Of a stretch of 22,778 bases of DNA, positions 13,664-21,812 are shown one piece after another. Location of the stretch: IMG/VR virus record IMGVR_UViG_3300044641_000403, positions 1-22,778 of that record; one strand, 5' to 3'. The position numbers and the translations under genes were made by a program. Position 1 is the first letter of the stretch. Each line of letters starts with the position of its first letter. The notes beneath the pieces are model-generated. The model saw nothing but the letters and a program-made list of their open reading frames with translations. It was not told the origin of the DNA and did no database searches. This DNA comes from a virus.

Positions 13664-15093
13664 TAGGCGCGTGTCCCTGACAGCAATAGTTCAGCCCCCA
13701 TAATGTAGATACGTACAGGATCAGTCCCGGATGCTTCATATACGCGGTCACGTATCTTCATCGTTGCACCAAGGCGGCGCCAGATAGTGCGTTTGCCAAA
13801 CCTACCGATGGCGCCCATCGACTTCCAATGTTCGTTAGACCATGTATGGCCGCCATCATCAGACCAGCGCAGCATGACTTGCGGGTCGCTACCTTGTCCG
13901 TTGTTCAAGCCAACGCCTGTTTCGCAGTCAAGCTGTAAGGAATGTTGGATGGTGCGGGCGAGGTTGTTAGCGCCTGTCGGCAGCGCGCGCCACGACCGCA
14001 ACCATTTTTGCGGCTCATTGTCGTCGGCGTACACCTCAAGGTCAAACTTGTATATCTTGCCGTTTTCGTAATCGCCGACGATGTTTTGGCTATTAAAGTA
14101 CATTTGGCTATTGCCGCGGTGACGATTAAACTGGCCGTTGTCAAAAGAGGCCCGCTCGTGCCATGCGCCTGTTGCAACGTCAAACACCCATGTTGTGTTA
14201 GCCGTCGGAAAGTTTAGCACGTAGAAGTTGTGGCCGTCCTGCTGGTATGTGTAGCCGACAGCATCCGAGATGTCGGCGTACTCTTGCATCTGCCATTCAA
14301 TAGCGTGCGTTGACACGCGTTGACCCATATAGCCCGCCGCGCGGTATACGATACCTTGTCCGCGTGCATCCTTGCCCAGCCAATAGACTTGGTTGTCCAT
14401 CTTGGCGACAGAATACGGTGCCGCGCAGCCCAGTTCGTTGTACGCGCCTTGGATACGTGTCAGTGGGAAGTCGAGCAACCCTGCGTCATACCAAACTTCC
14501 GTTGAGTTTGTACCGAACACCCACACTTCACGGTGGTCAACAAAAACAGCTACAACGCCGTCGGGGCTGCCTTCCGCGCTTGCAAACTCCAACGGGTCAA
14601 TGATGGTGCCTTCGAGCAACGCCGTAACCCAAATCTTTTGGCTGTTTGGTTCGTTAAAAACAAAATAGCCGTCGATATACCCAACTGATACCGCGCCGGG
14701 GAAATCGGGGTCGGTAATTTGCTGGAAGGTGTCAGTAACGACGTTGTAGATGTAACCTTCTGGGTTAGCGGCGACAAATAGCTGCGTGCCGTTGTCGGCC
14801 ATGCTGACAGGGCCGGAACCGGCTATGGTTCCTTTAGGGATTGCGTTCCAGCTATTATTGATCTGGTATAGCGTGTTGCCGGATACGGCGTAGCCGTAGT
14901 TGCCGAACTGCCACATACCGCGAATAGGCCCTGTGCCAAGCGTAGCCAGACGGGTTAGCCCCGGAGCGCGCTGAAGAAATGCAGGTTCTTTGCCGCCTTC
15001 CGGTACGATCTCCGGAAAGAGGTTGACCATTCGATTGTCGGCGGCGTTGACGCTTCTTGCGACATACGCCGACCCTAAGATCGGCGTCTTCAT
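13663..15093 (-). CDS. P22 gp10-like DNA-stabilisation / tail-hub protein (476 aa)
   Basis: Predicted to close the portal vertex after packaging and hold the packaged DNA, as P22 gp10 does. The N-terminal block (ILGSAYVARSVNAADNRMVN, then LFPE...GGKEPAFLQRAPGL) is typical of this group. The rest is beta-propeller-like, with repeated aromatic strands (WQFGNYGYAVSGNTLYQI, HREVWVFGTNSTEVWYDAG, WVFDVATGAWHERASF). Length is very close to P22 gp10 (472 aa). I start at the ATG at 15093 (TGATG overlap with gp4-like) rather than the TTG at 15096. It is followed immediately by the fibre gene. Confidence 0.87.
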   Translation of the reverse strand: MKTPILGSAYVARSVNAADNRMVNLFPEIVPEGGKEPAFLQRAPGLTRLATLGTGPIRGMWQFGNYGYAVSGNTLYQINNSWNAIPKGTIAGSGPVSMADNGTQLFVAANPEGYIYNVVTDTFQQITDPDFPGAVSVGYIDGYFVFNEPNSQKIWVTALLEGTIIDPLEFASAEGSPDGVVAVFVDHREVWVFGTNSTEVWYDAGLLDFPLTRIQGAYNELGCAAPYSVAKMDNQVYWLGKDARGQGIVYRAAGYMGQRVSTHAIEWQMQEYADISDAVGYTYQQDGHNFYVLNFPTANTTWVFDVATGAWHERASFDNGQFNRHRGNSQMYFNSQNIVGDYENGKIYKFDLEVYADDNEPQKWLRSWRALPTGANNLARTIQHSLQLDCETGVGLNNGQGSDPQVMLRWSDDGGHTWSNEHWKSMGAIGRFGKRTIWRRLGATMKIRDRVYEASGTDPVRIYIMGAELLLSGTRA

Positions 15094-15803
15094 CAATAGT
15101 TCCCAGCGAAGATGTTGAACCGCTGACGTGTAGCCACAATGCTGTACGGCATCGACATGATGTCGTCAGGGTTGTTGATGCGCTTCAGGTTACGCTTCGA
15201 AGCCATAGCTAAACGCGACACTTGCGGTGACGGCTCTACACCAAATTCTGGTGCCATCTCGCACGCCAAGTTGTAACGGAACGCACGCAGATAGCCGGGC
15301 GGGAAATGTAGTGTGGTCGCCAGCGTTGCAGGCTGGGTTAATTCTTCAACCGAAATAAAGTGCCACTCCAGCGCGCGCGTAGGGCGCGGGTAGATGTACA
15401 TTTCGACGTCAGGAAACGTCATGTTGACGAAGATAACCTGCGGGTATGTGGATGTTACGGTTTTGACCGCAATACCGTTATACTGCTGCTGGTTAATGAA
15501 TTTGATACCGTAGCTGACGCCAGTGCCGGGATCGCGGAAATATGTCGAGTCCTCAAGCAGCACGGGGCGGTTGCCAACAAAGTCGCCGCTAGGGCCAAGT
15601 GTGCGCGAAAGCTGGCCTGCTGGCCATGTAAATATCTGGTCTTGCGTCGCGTAGACCGCGAGGCGCTCAGTGTTCCAGCTATCAATCATCTGGTTCATGG
15701 CGCGCAGTGCGTCTTGCGACGTTTCAGCCGATGGAACTTCACCCTCTGCCAGAACGCCTAGAAGCCTAAGCGAACCGTTAATTATGTCCCCAGCCGTTTC
15801 CAT
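15093..15803 (-). CDS. P22 gp4-like tail accessory / head-completion protein (236 aa)
   Basis: Expected to bind under the portal as the first neck protein. The N-terminal helices (METAGDIINGSLRLLGVLAE, then SQDALRAMNQMIDSWNTERL) are characteristic of gp4-like proteins, as is the later PPGYLRAFRYNLACEMAPEF block. A YIYPRPTRALEWHF beta-strand region lies between. It is longer than P22 gp4 (166 aa), with the extra length in the middle. The gene precedes gp10-like with a one-base overlap, the same order as in P22. Confidence 0.87.
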   Translation of the reverse strand: METAGDIINGSLRLLGVLAEGEVPSAETSQDALRAMNQMIDSWNTERLAVYATQDQIFTWPAGQLSRTLGPSGDFVGNRPVLLEDSTYFRDPGTGVSYGIKFINQQQYNGIAVKTVTSTYPQVIFVNMTFPDVEMYIYPRPTRALEWHFISVEELTQPATLATTLHFPPGYLRAFRYNLACEMAPEFGVEPSPQVSRLAMASKRNLKRINNPDDIMSMPYSIVATRQRFNIFAGNY

Positions 15804-15806
15804 TTG

Positions 15807-15986
15807 TTAGACTTCCTGCGTTGCGCGGCGGCGACTATTGCGCGCCGACATTTCGTTTGCGGACGCCTCTACAGGGGCGTCAGGGTAATGGCGTTCCCAA
15901 CCGTATTCCTCATCAAATTGCGCTTCTTCTTCCGAAATAGCAACTTTTGCGCCGTGGACGTCGTGAACAAGGTAGATAACAGCCAT
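15807..15986 (-). CDS. Small hypothetical phage protein with HGxKVA...GW motif (59 aa)
   Basis: A 59-residue frame: MAVIYLVHDVHGAKVAISEE, then EAQFDEEYGWERHYP and a basic tail (SARNSRRRATQEV). I recall similar short proteins with an HGxKVAxxExEAxxDxxxGWxR pattern near phage head genes; function unknown. GGAG five to six bases before ATG is a good ribosome site. The stop lies three bases before the gp4-like ATG, and a UUCG hairpin precedes the gene, so its expression may be lower than that of the coat. The position suggests a minor head or head-tail factor. Confidence 0.75.
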   Translation of the reverse strand: MAVIYLVHDVHGAKVAISEEEAQFDEEYGWERHYPDAPVEASANEMSARNSRRRATQEV

Positions 15987-15997
15987 AAAAACTCCGT

Positions 15998-16033
15998 AAA
16001 ATGGACGGCCCGAAAGCCGCCCAAATTAGTTAA
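15998..16033 (-). terminator. UUCG-loop hairpin after the 136-aa gene (copy of the unit at 16454)
   Basis: Minus-strand RNA from 16022 to 16003 folds as an 8-bp stem (GGGCGGCT / GGCCGTCC with two G-U pairs) capped by UUCG, then ATTTT. It begins at the TAA of the 136-aa gene. The short U tract makes it a partial terminator or an mRNA-end stabiliser rather than a strong terminator. The 36-base unit is 32/36 identical to the unit at 16454-16489. Confidence 0.65.
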
Positions 16034-16440
16034 AGGCAGTGGATAACCGCAAAGTTAATCACTACTGCTTCGCTCAAGTTACCGCCGGAAATGTTACGGA
16101 CGGTAATGGTAACTGTTCCAGTGCCTTTGCCGGAAACCCAGCAGTTATACGCGCCGGCAGTAGCCCCTGAAGCAACACTCAAAACAACCACATCTTTTGC
16201 GCTAACCGTGCTGTTGTTCAGTGTGAACGTCACGTTGGTTGTTGCGTTCAACTGTGCGTTGTTCATCGTGATTTGACCAGCGGACTTGTTCAGCGTGACG
16301 GCAGTTGACTTATTTGTCAACTGAGTGACCACGCCTTGTGCTGCGGCGGTGTAACCGAGTTCGCTATCAACATAAACGAAATCGGCGCCGTCGATGTTTT
16401 GGTCAAGGAAAGCGACGCCAATAGATTTTGTATTAGCCAT
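16030..16440 (-). CDS. Beta-sandwich virion protein, possible decoration protein (136 aa)
   Basis: The N-terminus (FLDQNIDGADFVYVDSELGY) is followed by a Ser/Thr/Asn/Val-rich region of alternating strands: KSAGQITMNNAQLNATTNVT, TFTLNNSTVSAKDVVVLSVA, GTVTITVRNISGGNLSEAVV, NFAVIHCL. This pattern is common in phage virion beta-sandwich domains. There is no catalytic motif. AGGAG precedes the ATG, and the gene is bounded on both sides by near-identical UUCG hairpins. Position after the coat suggests a decoration or stabilising protein; not proven. Confidence 0.8.
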   Translation of the reverse strand: MANTKSIGVAFLDQNIDGADFVYVDSELGYTAAAQGVVTQLTNKSTAVTLNKSAGQITMNNAQLNATTNVTFTLNNSTVSAKDVVVLSVASGATAGAYNCWVSGKGTGTVTITVRNISGGNLSEAVVINFAVIHCL

Positions 16441-16453
16441 TGATTTTCTCCTG

Positions 16454-16489
16454 AAAATGGGCGGCCCGAAGACCGCCCAAATTGGTTAA
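16454..16489 (-). terminator. UUCG-loop hairpin after the 83-aa gene
   Basis: Minus-strand RNA from 16478 to 16459 forms an 8-bp stem (GGGCGGTC / GGCCGCCC, one G-U pair) with a C(UUCG)G loop, the very stable tetraloop type, then ATTTTC. It starts at the TAA of the 83-aa gene and ends just ahead of the next ribosome site. A U tract of only four suggests partial termination or transcript-end protection. Confidence 0.68.
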
Positions 16490-16737
16490 GCGACGACAGC
16501 AAACTGCCATTTAGCGCCATCGGAGATGAACAACTTGCCCACGCCGGTTGCGTTTGTGGTCACGCCAATAGAGCCAGAAGCGACTGTAGTGGTCGTGGTG
16601 TTTGCGGTAATTGCAGTGGTAAGGAAATAGATGCCTGCGCCCGACGTAGCAATAAGTGCTGGGCCGCCGAGCAGCTTGTCTGCCTCGACGTTGCCATCCG
16701 AAACCTGATAGGCGGAACCGCCATTTGGTAATGCCAT
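16486..16737 (-). CDS. Small beta-type protein downstream of coat (83 aa)
   Basis: The N-terminus is ALPNGGSAYQVSDGNVEADK. It continues into a Thr/Ala/Val/Gly-rich beta stretch (FLTTAITANTTTTTVASGSI) and ends FISDGAKWQFAVVA. No family recognised. It is the first gene after the coat and separated from it by a terminator, with a strong AAAGGA site before ATG. Size, composition and position fit a capsid decoration or head-fibre component, which is inference. Confidence 0.75.
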   Translation of the reverse strand: MALPNGGSAYQVSDGNVEADKLLGGPALIATSGAGIYFLTTAITANTTTTTVASGSIGVTTNATGVGKLFISDGAKWQFAVVA

Positions 16738-16750
16738 AATAAAAATCCTT

Positions 16751-16782
16751 TAAAAAAGTTGGCCCCCGGCGAACCGAGGGCC
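16751..16782 (-). terminator. Intrinsic terminator directly after the coat gene
   Basis: Minus-strand RNA from 16782 to 16761 forms a 9-bp stem (GGCCCTCGG / CCGGGGGCC, one U-G pair) with a UUCG loop, followed by AAC and six Ts (16752-16757). This is the best intrinsic terminator in the window, about 10 bases after the coat stop. Read-through would be needed for the downstream genes, so termination is probably partial. Confidence 0.82.
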
Positions 16783-16791
16783 GTGATTAAA

Positions 16792-18000
16792 TTAGCCCCA
16801 CATCCGAACGGCCATTTGTGGACGGATCGTGCTGTAGCCATACAGAACGTCAATACGGCAAGGCATACGGTCGTTGTTGATGTCGTACTGACGAACAACG
16901 CGAAGCGAAATGCCGTTGTGTACCTGACGCGAAGCCATATCTACACCTTGTGGGAGCAGAAGGTCGGCGGTTGCAAAGGTGATAGCGTCCTTGTGGTATA
17001 CGAGGTTCTGCGCGTATTGCGAAGAAGCCGCACCAACGAACACTACAGCCTTGCTGTTGCCGGGCAGTGTGTTGACTGTGGCAAGAGCATGACCAGCCGA
17101 GTAGATTGGTGCAACAGTGATGTTGCCTGCACCGCCGCTCGAAAGCGCAACGTCTGCAAGAGCAACGAACTGGAACAACGAACCTGTGCTTTCACGCGTC
17201 TGTGGGTTGACTGCAAAGCAGTCAGCTACAGTGAACACGTCGCCAGCCTTGACGGTTGTGCTTGTGCCAGCGCCAGTGATGGCGATGGTGGTCGCGCCTT
17301 CTGCCGTAACAGCAGCCGAAGTCGTGCCGCCAGTTGCAGTACGCGAACCAGTGGTGAACTGCTTAATGGACTGCGACATATTGATTTCGTCGAAACCAAG
17401 TACGCCCGTACCCATCATGCCGTTCTTGAACTGCTTGCTGACAGTGTCAGTTGGGTTGAAGAGGCCCTTCATGCCTTCGACCAAGCCAGCGTTTGCGGCT
17501 GGGTTGACAGTGGCATAGCGTGGCGACATCACGGCAGCGTTTTCGTTCAGCTTCTGCTGCGCTTGCAACAGAACCAGCGACGAAGAAGGCGTAGTGCCGG
17601 GCGTGCCGACCGAGTTACCGATGGTTGCATACGCGTTTGCAACGTCAGCGTCGATGCTGGAAGCAAGCTGCGAGATACGTGGCTTGAGAACGCGCTCTGC
17701 GAAATCGTCAAGCTGCATGGTCAATTCAGCAGTCGTGAAGTTGACGCCGATGTGCTTCTGGTTGGCAACGGTCAGCGTTGTGAACTGTTCGTTGTCGTCC
17801 TGTACCTGAAGGGCTGCACCGTCGGTAACAAGCGCGCGGTCTGGAAGACGGATACGCAGAGTTGAACCAATCTTGGCGCCTTCAACAGCAAAGCTGTCGT
17901 CGTACTGGCGGTTTACGTTACGAGTAAGCACGAGGTTGTTCTCAAGGATTTCGAGAGCCTTCCGCGTGATCATATCAATGGTTAAAATGCTATTGGACAT
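16792..18000 (-). CDS. Major capsid protein, P22 coat (gp5)-like (402 aa)
   Basis: Forms the icosahedral shell. The N-terminal sequence (LTIDMITRKALEILENNLVL, then TRNVNRQYDDSFAVEGAKIG) and IGVNFTTAELTMQLDDFAER, RVLKPRISQLASSIDADVAN follow the P22-type coat family. The middle (about 215-300) is Thr/Ala/Gly/Val-rich and likely beta, and the C-terminus (NNDRMPCRIDVLYGYSTIRP) is typical. P22 gp5 has 430 residues, so length fits. AGGGA precedes the ATG. Scaffold lies immediately upstream and a terminator immediately downstream, an arrangement suited to high coat yield. Confidence 0.93.
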   Translation of the reverse strand: MSNSILTIDMITRKALEILENNLVLTRNVNRQYDDSFAVEGAKIGSTLRIRLPDRALVTDGAALQVQDDNEQFTTLTVANQKHIGVNFTTAELTMQLDDFAERVLKPRISQLASSIDADVANAYATIGNSVGTPGTTPSSSLVLLQAQQKLNENAAVMSPRYATVNPAANAGLVEGMKGLFNPTDTVSKQFKNGMMGTGVLGFDEINMSQSIKQFTTGSRTATGGTTSAAVTAEGATTIAITGAGTSTTVKAGDVFTVADCFAVNPQTRESTGSLFQFVALADVALSSGGAGNITVAPIYSAGHALATVNTLPGNSKAVVFVGAASSQYAQNLVYHKDAITFATADLLLPQGVDMASRQVHNGISLRVVRQYDINNDRMPCRIDVLYGYSTIRPQMAVRMWG

Positions 18001-18014
18001 GGGGTATTCCCTAT

Positions 18015-18806
18015 TTAACGGTTACGTTGTGCCTCGTACTTCTTGATCTGCCGTAGACGTTCTGCTTCGATCCATTCCGACGTACTCATCGACTTAGTCG
18101 AGCGAGGGTCGGTCGTATCGTACTGGGTTGATCCAGTAGAACGTGCAGTGACAGGCGCAATCGGTGCCGGGGCGGTTGAAGTTTTCTTAACCGGCGGATT
18201 AGAAGCCAATCCGGCCTCAATTTTTCCGATTTCCTTTGCTTGCAAGATTGGGTTCAAGCGGGCGATGCGATCAGCTTCTTTGGGGTTGGTGCCTAACCAA
18301 TAAAGCAGGTCAGGGCCAACGTCCGAAGACTGTATGCTTTGTGCCATGTATTCCGTAACAGGCAGGTTAGGATTGTAGGCGACTTGGTCGAAGTCGTCAT
18401 ATCTATCCCGCGCCGTTTCTTCACGGTCATGGTACTGTTCAAGCAATGCCTGCTGTTCTCTGGCGGTTGCCCGCCGTTCCAGCAACACTTCCGCTTTATG
18501 CTCTGCCAAGGCATCGGCATAATCTTCGTAAGTGTCAAACTGCTCAGGAGTCAGATCGGTTGGCGATTGCGCCGGTTGCCGAGACTGTGCTTCCGCGAGC
18601 TTTTGTGCTTGCTCTCGTTCCCACTTGCGTTGTTCTCTCGCAAGTCGCTTACCTACAATCGCGTCTAGTTCTTCTTGAGAAAAGGTCTTAGATGCTTCCT
18701 GTTCGGCAGGCGTTTCCGGCGTCGTGTTTTCTACAGGCTCGATTGCTGCCGTGGCTTCGAGTTCTGGCGCGGAGGCATCCGCTTCAATAGGAACATTATC
18801 GTCCAT
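18015..18806 (-). CDS. Scaffolding protein (263 aa)
   Basis: Expected to guide coat assembly and then leave the procapsid. The N-terminus is acidic and unstructured (Glu/Ala/Pro/Thr). Next comes FSQEELDAIVGKRLAREQRK, a helical start typical of phage scaffolds, then a long Gln/Glu/Ala coiled-coil-like region. A Pro/Thr/Ser linker leads to a final basic helix (SEWIEAERLRQIKKYEAQRN), which fits the coat-binding C-terminal helices of P22 gp8-like scaffolds. It lies 14 bases upstream of coat, as expected. The assignment is by composition and position. Confidence 0.88.
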   Translation of the reverse strand: MDDNVPIEADASAPELEATAAIEPVENTTPETPAEQEASKTFSQEELDAIVGKRLAREQRKWEREQAQKLAEAQSRQPAQSPTDLTPEQFDTYEDYADALAEHKAEVLLERRATAREQQALLEQYHDREETARDRYDDFDQVAYNPNLPVTEYMAQSIQSSDVGPDLLYWLGTNPKEADRIARLNPILQAKEIGKIEAGLASNPPVKKTSTAPAPIAPVTARSTGSTQYDTTDPRSTKSMSTSEWIEAERLRQIKKYEAQRNR

Positions 18807-18863
18807 GTTTAACCCTTAAAGAGTTCCTGATGAGCCGCACCAGTACGGTTTTTTGAGCTTTAT

Positions 18864-19142
18864 TTACTCATAAAAAACTGAAACTTTAGGTGTTGTACCG
18901 CCGAGAACGACGTACAGACCCTTGCTAAAATATACGCCGCCTTCGTCGCCGGTCAAATTGTACGTTCCGGGTGTGGCGCCAGTGAAGGTTGCGACTATAG
19001 CAGGATCGCTGGTAGATGCAGTTGCGCTATCATAAACAGCGATTGTTGGGGATGTGCCTGAAGACACAAAAATGCTTTTCAGTTTGCCCGCGCCGACTTT
19101 TACCTGTGCGGTTGCGCCAATCTGTGTGTATAATGCAGCCAT
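18864..19142 (-). CDS. Small beta-rich virion-type protein (92 aa)
   Basis: Strand-like sequence with many Thr/Ser/Val/Gly: GKLKSIFVSSGTSPTIAVYD, DPAIVATFTGATPGTYNL, and a final SKGLYVVLGG...KVSVFYE. This is compatible with a compact beta sandwich. AAGGG seven bases before ATG is a good ribosome site. It sits between the Dps-like gene and scaffold. It could be a minor capsid or decoration protein; no family is recognised. The 57-base gap after it holds only a weak imperfect hairpin. Confidence 0.75.
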   Translation of the reverse strand: MAALYTQIGATAQVKVGAGKLKSIFVSSGTSPTIAVYDSATASTSDPAIVATFTGATPGTYNLTGDEGGVYFSKGLYVVLGGTTPKVSVFYE

Positions 19143-19152
19143 GATTTAGCCC

Positions 19153-19515
19153 TTATGCCAAAAATTTTAACTTGTATAAGGTTGAATAATACAACCCAAA
19201 AATCTCGTCGATAATGTTTTGGATTGAGGTGCAATCCTTATCAACCACTTTATACCGCATTTCCATCAGTTCGTCTACCTGACCTTCAAGAAACTCGACA
19301 ATGTTGTTGGTCTTCTTAGCTGACATGAGCGAAATAGGCCCGATTAGGCCATATTTTCCCTGATAGGCTTCCGCGTATTTGTCCGCCAAGTCGATAATCT
19401 CGCTGTAAAATTTCCGCAACGCCTTATGCTTTGCGTAACTGCGCGTGTTCAGGTGCGTCGAGTGGGCTACGTCGCGCGCCAAAAACAGTGTTCCTACAAA
19501 ATCAGCGCAACTCAT
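19153..19515 (-). CDS. Dps/ferritin-like phage protein, DUF5856-type (120 aa)
   Basis: All-helical protein. A block of residues matches the spacing of Dps ferroxidase ligands: H18 and H21, H30 in SYAKHKAL, then D42, D45 and E49 in IIDLADKYAEAYQGK. A second half (NNIVEFLEGQVDEL, SIQNIIDEIFGLYYS) supplies the other helices of a four-helix bundle. I associate this layout with the phage family DUF5856, from memory. Dps proteins store iron and protect DNA. Whether this one binds metal or DNA, or is a structural relative, is open. It is coupled to portal by a TAATG overlap. Confidence 0.72.
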   Translation of the reverse strand: MSCADFVGTLFLARDVAHSTHLNTRSYAKHKALRKFYSEIIDLADKYAEAYQGKYGLIGPISLMSAKKTNNIVEFLEGQVDELMEMRYKVVDKDCTSIQNIIDEIFGLYYSTLYKLKFLA

Positions 19516-21809
19516 TACATCATTCCTTCAGGCGATTGGCCGGGTTCTTCTGGCGGTGCCATTGCTTCTTCCATACCCATTTCTGGCATTTGCTGCATAT
19601 TCGGCATTTCTTCCATGCCCATCTGGGGCATTGGCTGCTGAGGCTGCATCATATCTTCGTCCATCTGAGGCTGCTCACGCATTTCAGGTGCGCCGCCGAT
19701 CAGGTCGCCTGTGTCCATTGCCGCTGCGATAGTACCCATGACGATGTCTTGGATTTGCTCAGGTGACATACTGTTCTGCACCGCAGAAATGCGCTTGGTT
19801 TCGGCGTCGTAGGCGTCTACTTGCGCCTTGTATTCCTTGATGTCTACTTCGCGTTGTGCGACGCTGTCCTGAACATTCTGGATGATGTCTGTCATCCGGT
19901 TCAGTTCCTGCGTCATGGCTTCCATCTGTTGCTGTGCAGCCATCATCTCAGGCGACTGATCGCCTTCCGACAATACCTTCGGATCAAGTATTTTCTTGAA
20001 GCGAGCTGCCATTTCCTGCGCGCCGGGCCAATCCATGTTCTTGATGAACAAATCACCTGCAACAGACCAAAGCGCTGGGTTGGACTGCAAAATCTGGCTC
20101 ATGGCGTCGAGTGCCTCTTGGCGCTTCGTCATGTAGCCGGGGCCAGTTGTGACCATAACGTCGTAAGTACCGACGCCGGGGTTGTAGACCTTTTCGATCA
20201 ACGCACCCATTTCGTCGCGGATTTCTTTGACAGGCTCTTTCTGCGTCGGGTTGAACTTGACCATGTCAACATCACCATCAACTCCGATGATGCGTGCGAT
20301 GCGCTGCGTGTCGTAAATCTTTGGTATCAGGTCTACGATCTGGCGTGTGATGTGCCGAATGGCGCGCGCAAGGTTGTCTACGTAGTGATACGTACCAACA
20401 TCGCCCTGCTTTTCGCGCGCTACGATGGCCTTAGCCGACCGTTCGTTGCCCTGTTGGCCCAGCGATGCGTCATACTGGCCGGTGGTAGCCTTAATGTCCT
20501 CACCAGCGCCCATTTTAGCCTGTATCAGACCTGTTTGGGGTAGCGGGGGCGCTGCACGCTGTGGCAACGGCAAAACGGCGCCAGCGCCGTCTGTGACGTC
20601 TGGGTTGACTTCCAGATACGGCCAGTTGGTCGTATTGGCAGTCTTCCACTGCATTTCGTAGCCTTCAAACTGGCCGCCGTAACCGATAAACGGTGCTTTT
20701 GGCGCCAGCGCCAGCATTTCTGCCTCTTGGCTGGTCCAGTAGTTGTACATACGCTGGGCGTCTTTGGCGTTACGCACAAGGCCACTGATGTACAGCTTGC
20801 CTTCGACTTCCCATTCGTTACCTACAACGCGCACGACAGGTATCCACTTGCCGGGCCATTCGCGTTCGTCAAGAATGTCAAACCCGTTGGTCTTCATCCA
20901 CATGACTTTTTGGCGGTCTACTTCGCGTGTGCGAATAGGTTTACCAAACATGGCTTGCAGGTTGGCGTCTTGCGGTGTGCCTTTGAAAGCCGTCTGATTG
21001 TCTGGATACAGGTTTAGTGTGGCTTTTTCATATGCCTTGTAGAAGTATTCCGCAATCCGAATGGTGTCTTCAGCCAGCCACTGCGCCATGCTTTCGTTGC
21101 CAACGCCCTGCGACATGATGGTCGAGACAGGTGATGCGTCTGGAAACATACGCTCATAGTCGGAAATTAGGATGTCTTCAGTAACAAAGCACCATTCAGC
21201 GTCTGCGCCGCATGGGTCTTGGATTGTTGGGTCCATATAGACGCTAAACGCGTTACGGACACGCGCGATGCGGATGTCTTGGTCAAAACTCTCTTCGTTG
21301 CAGTATTCAGTCAACAGGCGGATGTAGCCTTCGCCATAGGTGACTTGGTTGTCGCAGGCGGTGTCATACGCGACGTCGGCGTCTGACATATACTCGATGT
21401 GGCGTACCACACCGTTAAAAATCTCTGCGACCTGCACGTCAGCGTTGTCGTCGGCTGGAATTACCTTGCCGCTCGGGCGGTTTTGACGCTGTTCGTTGGT
21501 AACTTGACGGACGTGCTGCGGCAATTTGTTAATTGTCAAGCATGGACGCGCGTTAATTGTCTGCCCTTGGACACTTCCGCGAGTCGCCAACACGTCAGCA
21601 GGCCATTGCCACTGGTTGTCAGGACTGCCAGCCATGAAACGCAGGTCGTCCAGTTCGTCTTCACGGCTGTCCGAGTACGCAGCCTGCGCCATTTGCAGGC
21701 GCGACCGCATGGTTGCCATCTTGTCATGGTCGTCGCCTGACGTTTTCGGCGCGTTAGAGCCTACGTTAGCGACTTTACCTGCCGTGTTGATGCCTGTGGG
21801 GTCGGCCAT
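19515..21809 (-). CDS. Portal protein, P22 gp1-like (764 aa)
   Basis: Dodecameric DNA gateway at one capsid vertex. Diagnostic stretches are LDDLRFMAGSPDNQWQWP, RPCLTINKLPQHVRQVTNEQ then RQNRPSGKVIPADD (about 85-125), and VTYGEGYIRLLTEY. A central block around KATTGQYDASLGQQGNERSA (near 460) precedes a helical region consistent with the stem. The C-terminal part (about 620-690) is a Gln/Glu coiled coil like the P22 barrel. The last about 60 residues are Met/Gln/Pro/Glu-rich. P22 portal is 725 aa. The terL end lies a few small genes upstream, as usual. The ribosome site is weak (AAGGG about 13 bases away). Confidence 0.94.
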   Translation of the reverse strand: MADPTGINTAGKVANVGSNAPKTSGDDHDKMATMRSRLQMAQAAYSDSREDELDDLRFMAGSPDNQWQWPADVLATRGSVQGQTINARPCLTINKLPQHVRQVTNEQRQNRPSGKVIPADDNADVQVAEIFNGVVRHIEYMSDADVAYDTACDNQVTYGEGYIRLLTEYCNEESFDQDIRIARVRNAFSVYMDPTIQDPCGADAEWCFVTEDILISDYERMFPDASPVSTIMSQGVGNESMAQWLAEDTIRIAEYFYKAYEKATLNLYPDNQTAFKGTPQDANLQAMFGKPIRTREVDRQKVMWMKTNGFDILDEREWPGKWIPVVRVVGNEWEVEGKLYISGLVRNAKDAQRMYNYWTSQEAEMLALAPKAPFIGYGGQFEGYEMQWKTANTTNWPYLEVNPDVTDGAGAVLPLPQRAAPPLPQTGLIQAKMGAGEDIKATTGQYDASLGQQGNERSAKAIVAREKQGDVGTYHYVDNLARAIRHITRQIVDLIPKIYDTQRIARIIGVDGDVDMVKFNPTQKEPVKEIRDEMGALIEKVYNPGVGTYDVMVTTGPGYMTKRQEALDAMSQILQSNPALWSVAGDLFIKNMDWPGAQEMAARFKKILDPKVLSEGDQSPEMMAAQQQMEAMTQELNRMTDIIQNVQDSVAQREVDIKEYKAQVDAYDAETKRISAVQNSMSPEQIQDIVMGTIAAAMDTGDLIGGAPEMREQPQMDEDMMQPQQPMPQMGMEEMPNMQQMPEMGMEEAMAPPEEPGQSPEGMM

Positions 21810-21812
21810 GTG

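Noticed and set aside
16759-17865. Long plus-strand open frame (368 codons) opposite the coat gene
   Set aside because: It is antisense to a well-supported coat gene, has a composition unlike real proteins (Cys/Arg/Val-rich, disordered) and no ribosome site; it is a by-product of codon use in the coat gene.
18825-18858. Small hairpin with T run (plus-strand CCGCACCAGTACGG then TTTTTT) between scaffold and the 92-aa gene
   Set aside because: The stem has a C-A mismatch and a two-base loop, and the T run is on the plus strand where no transcript is expected; too weak to call a terminator.
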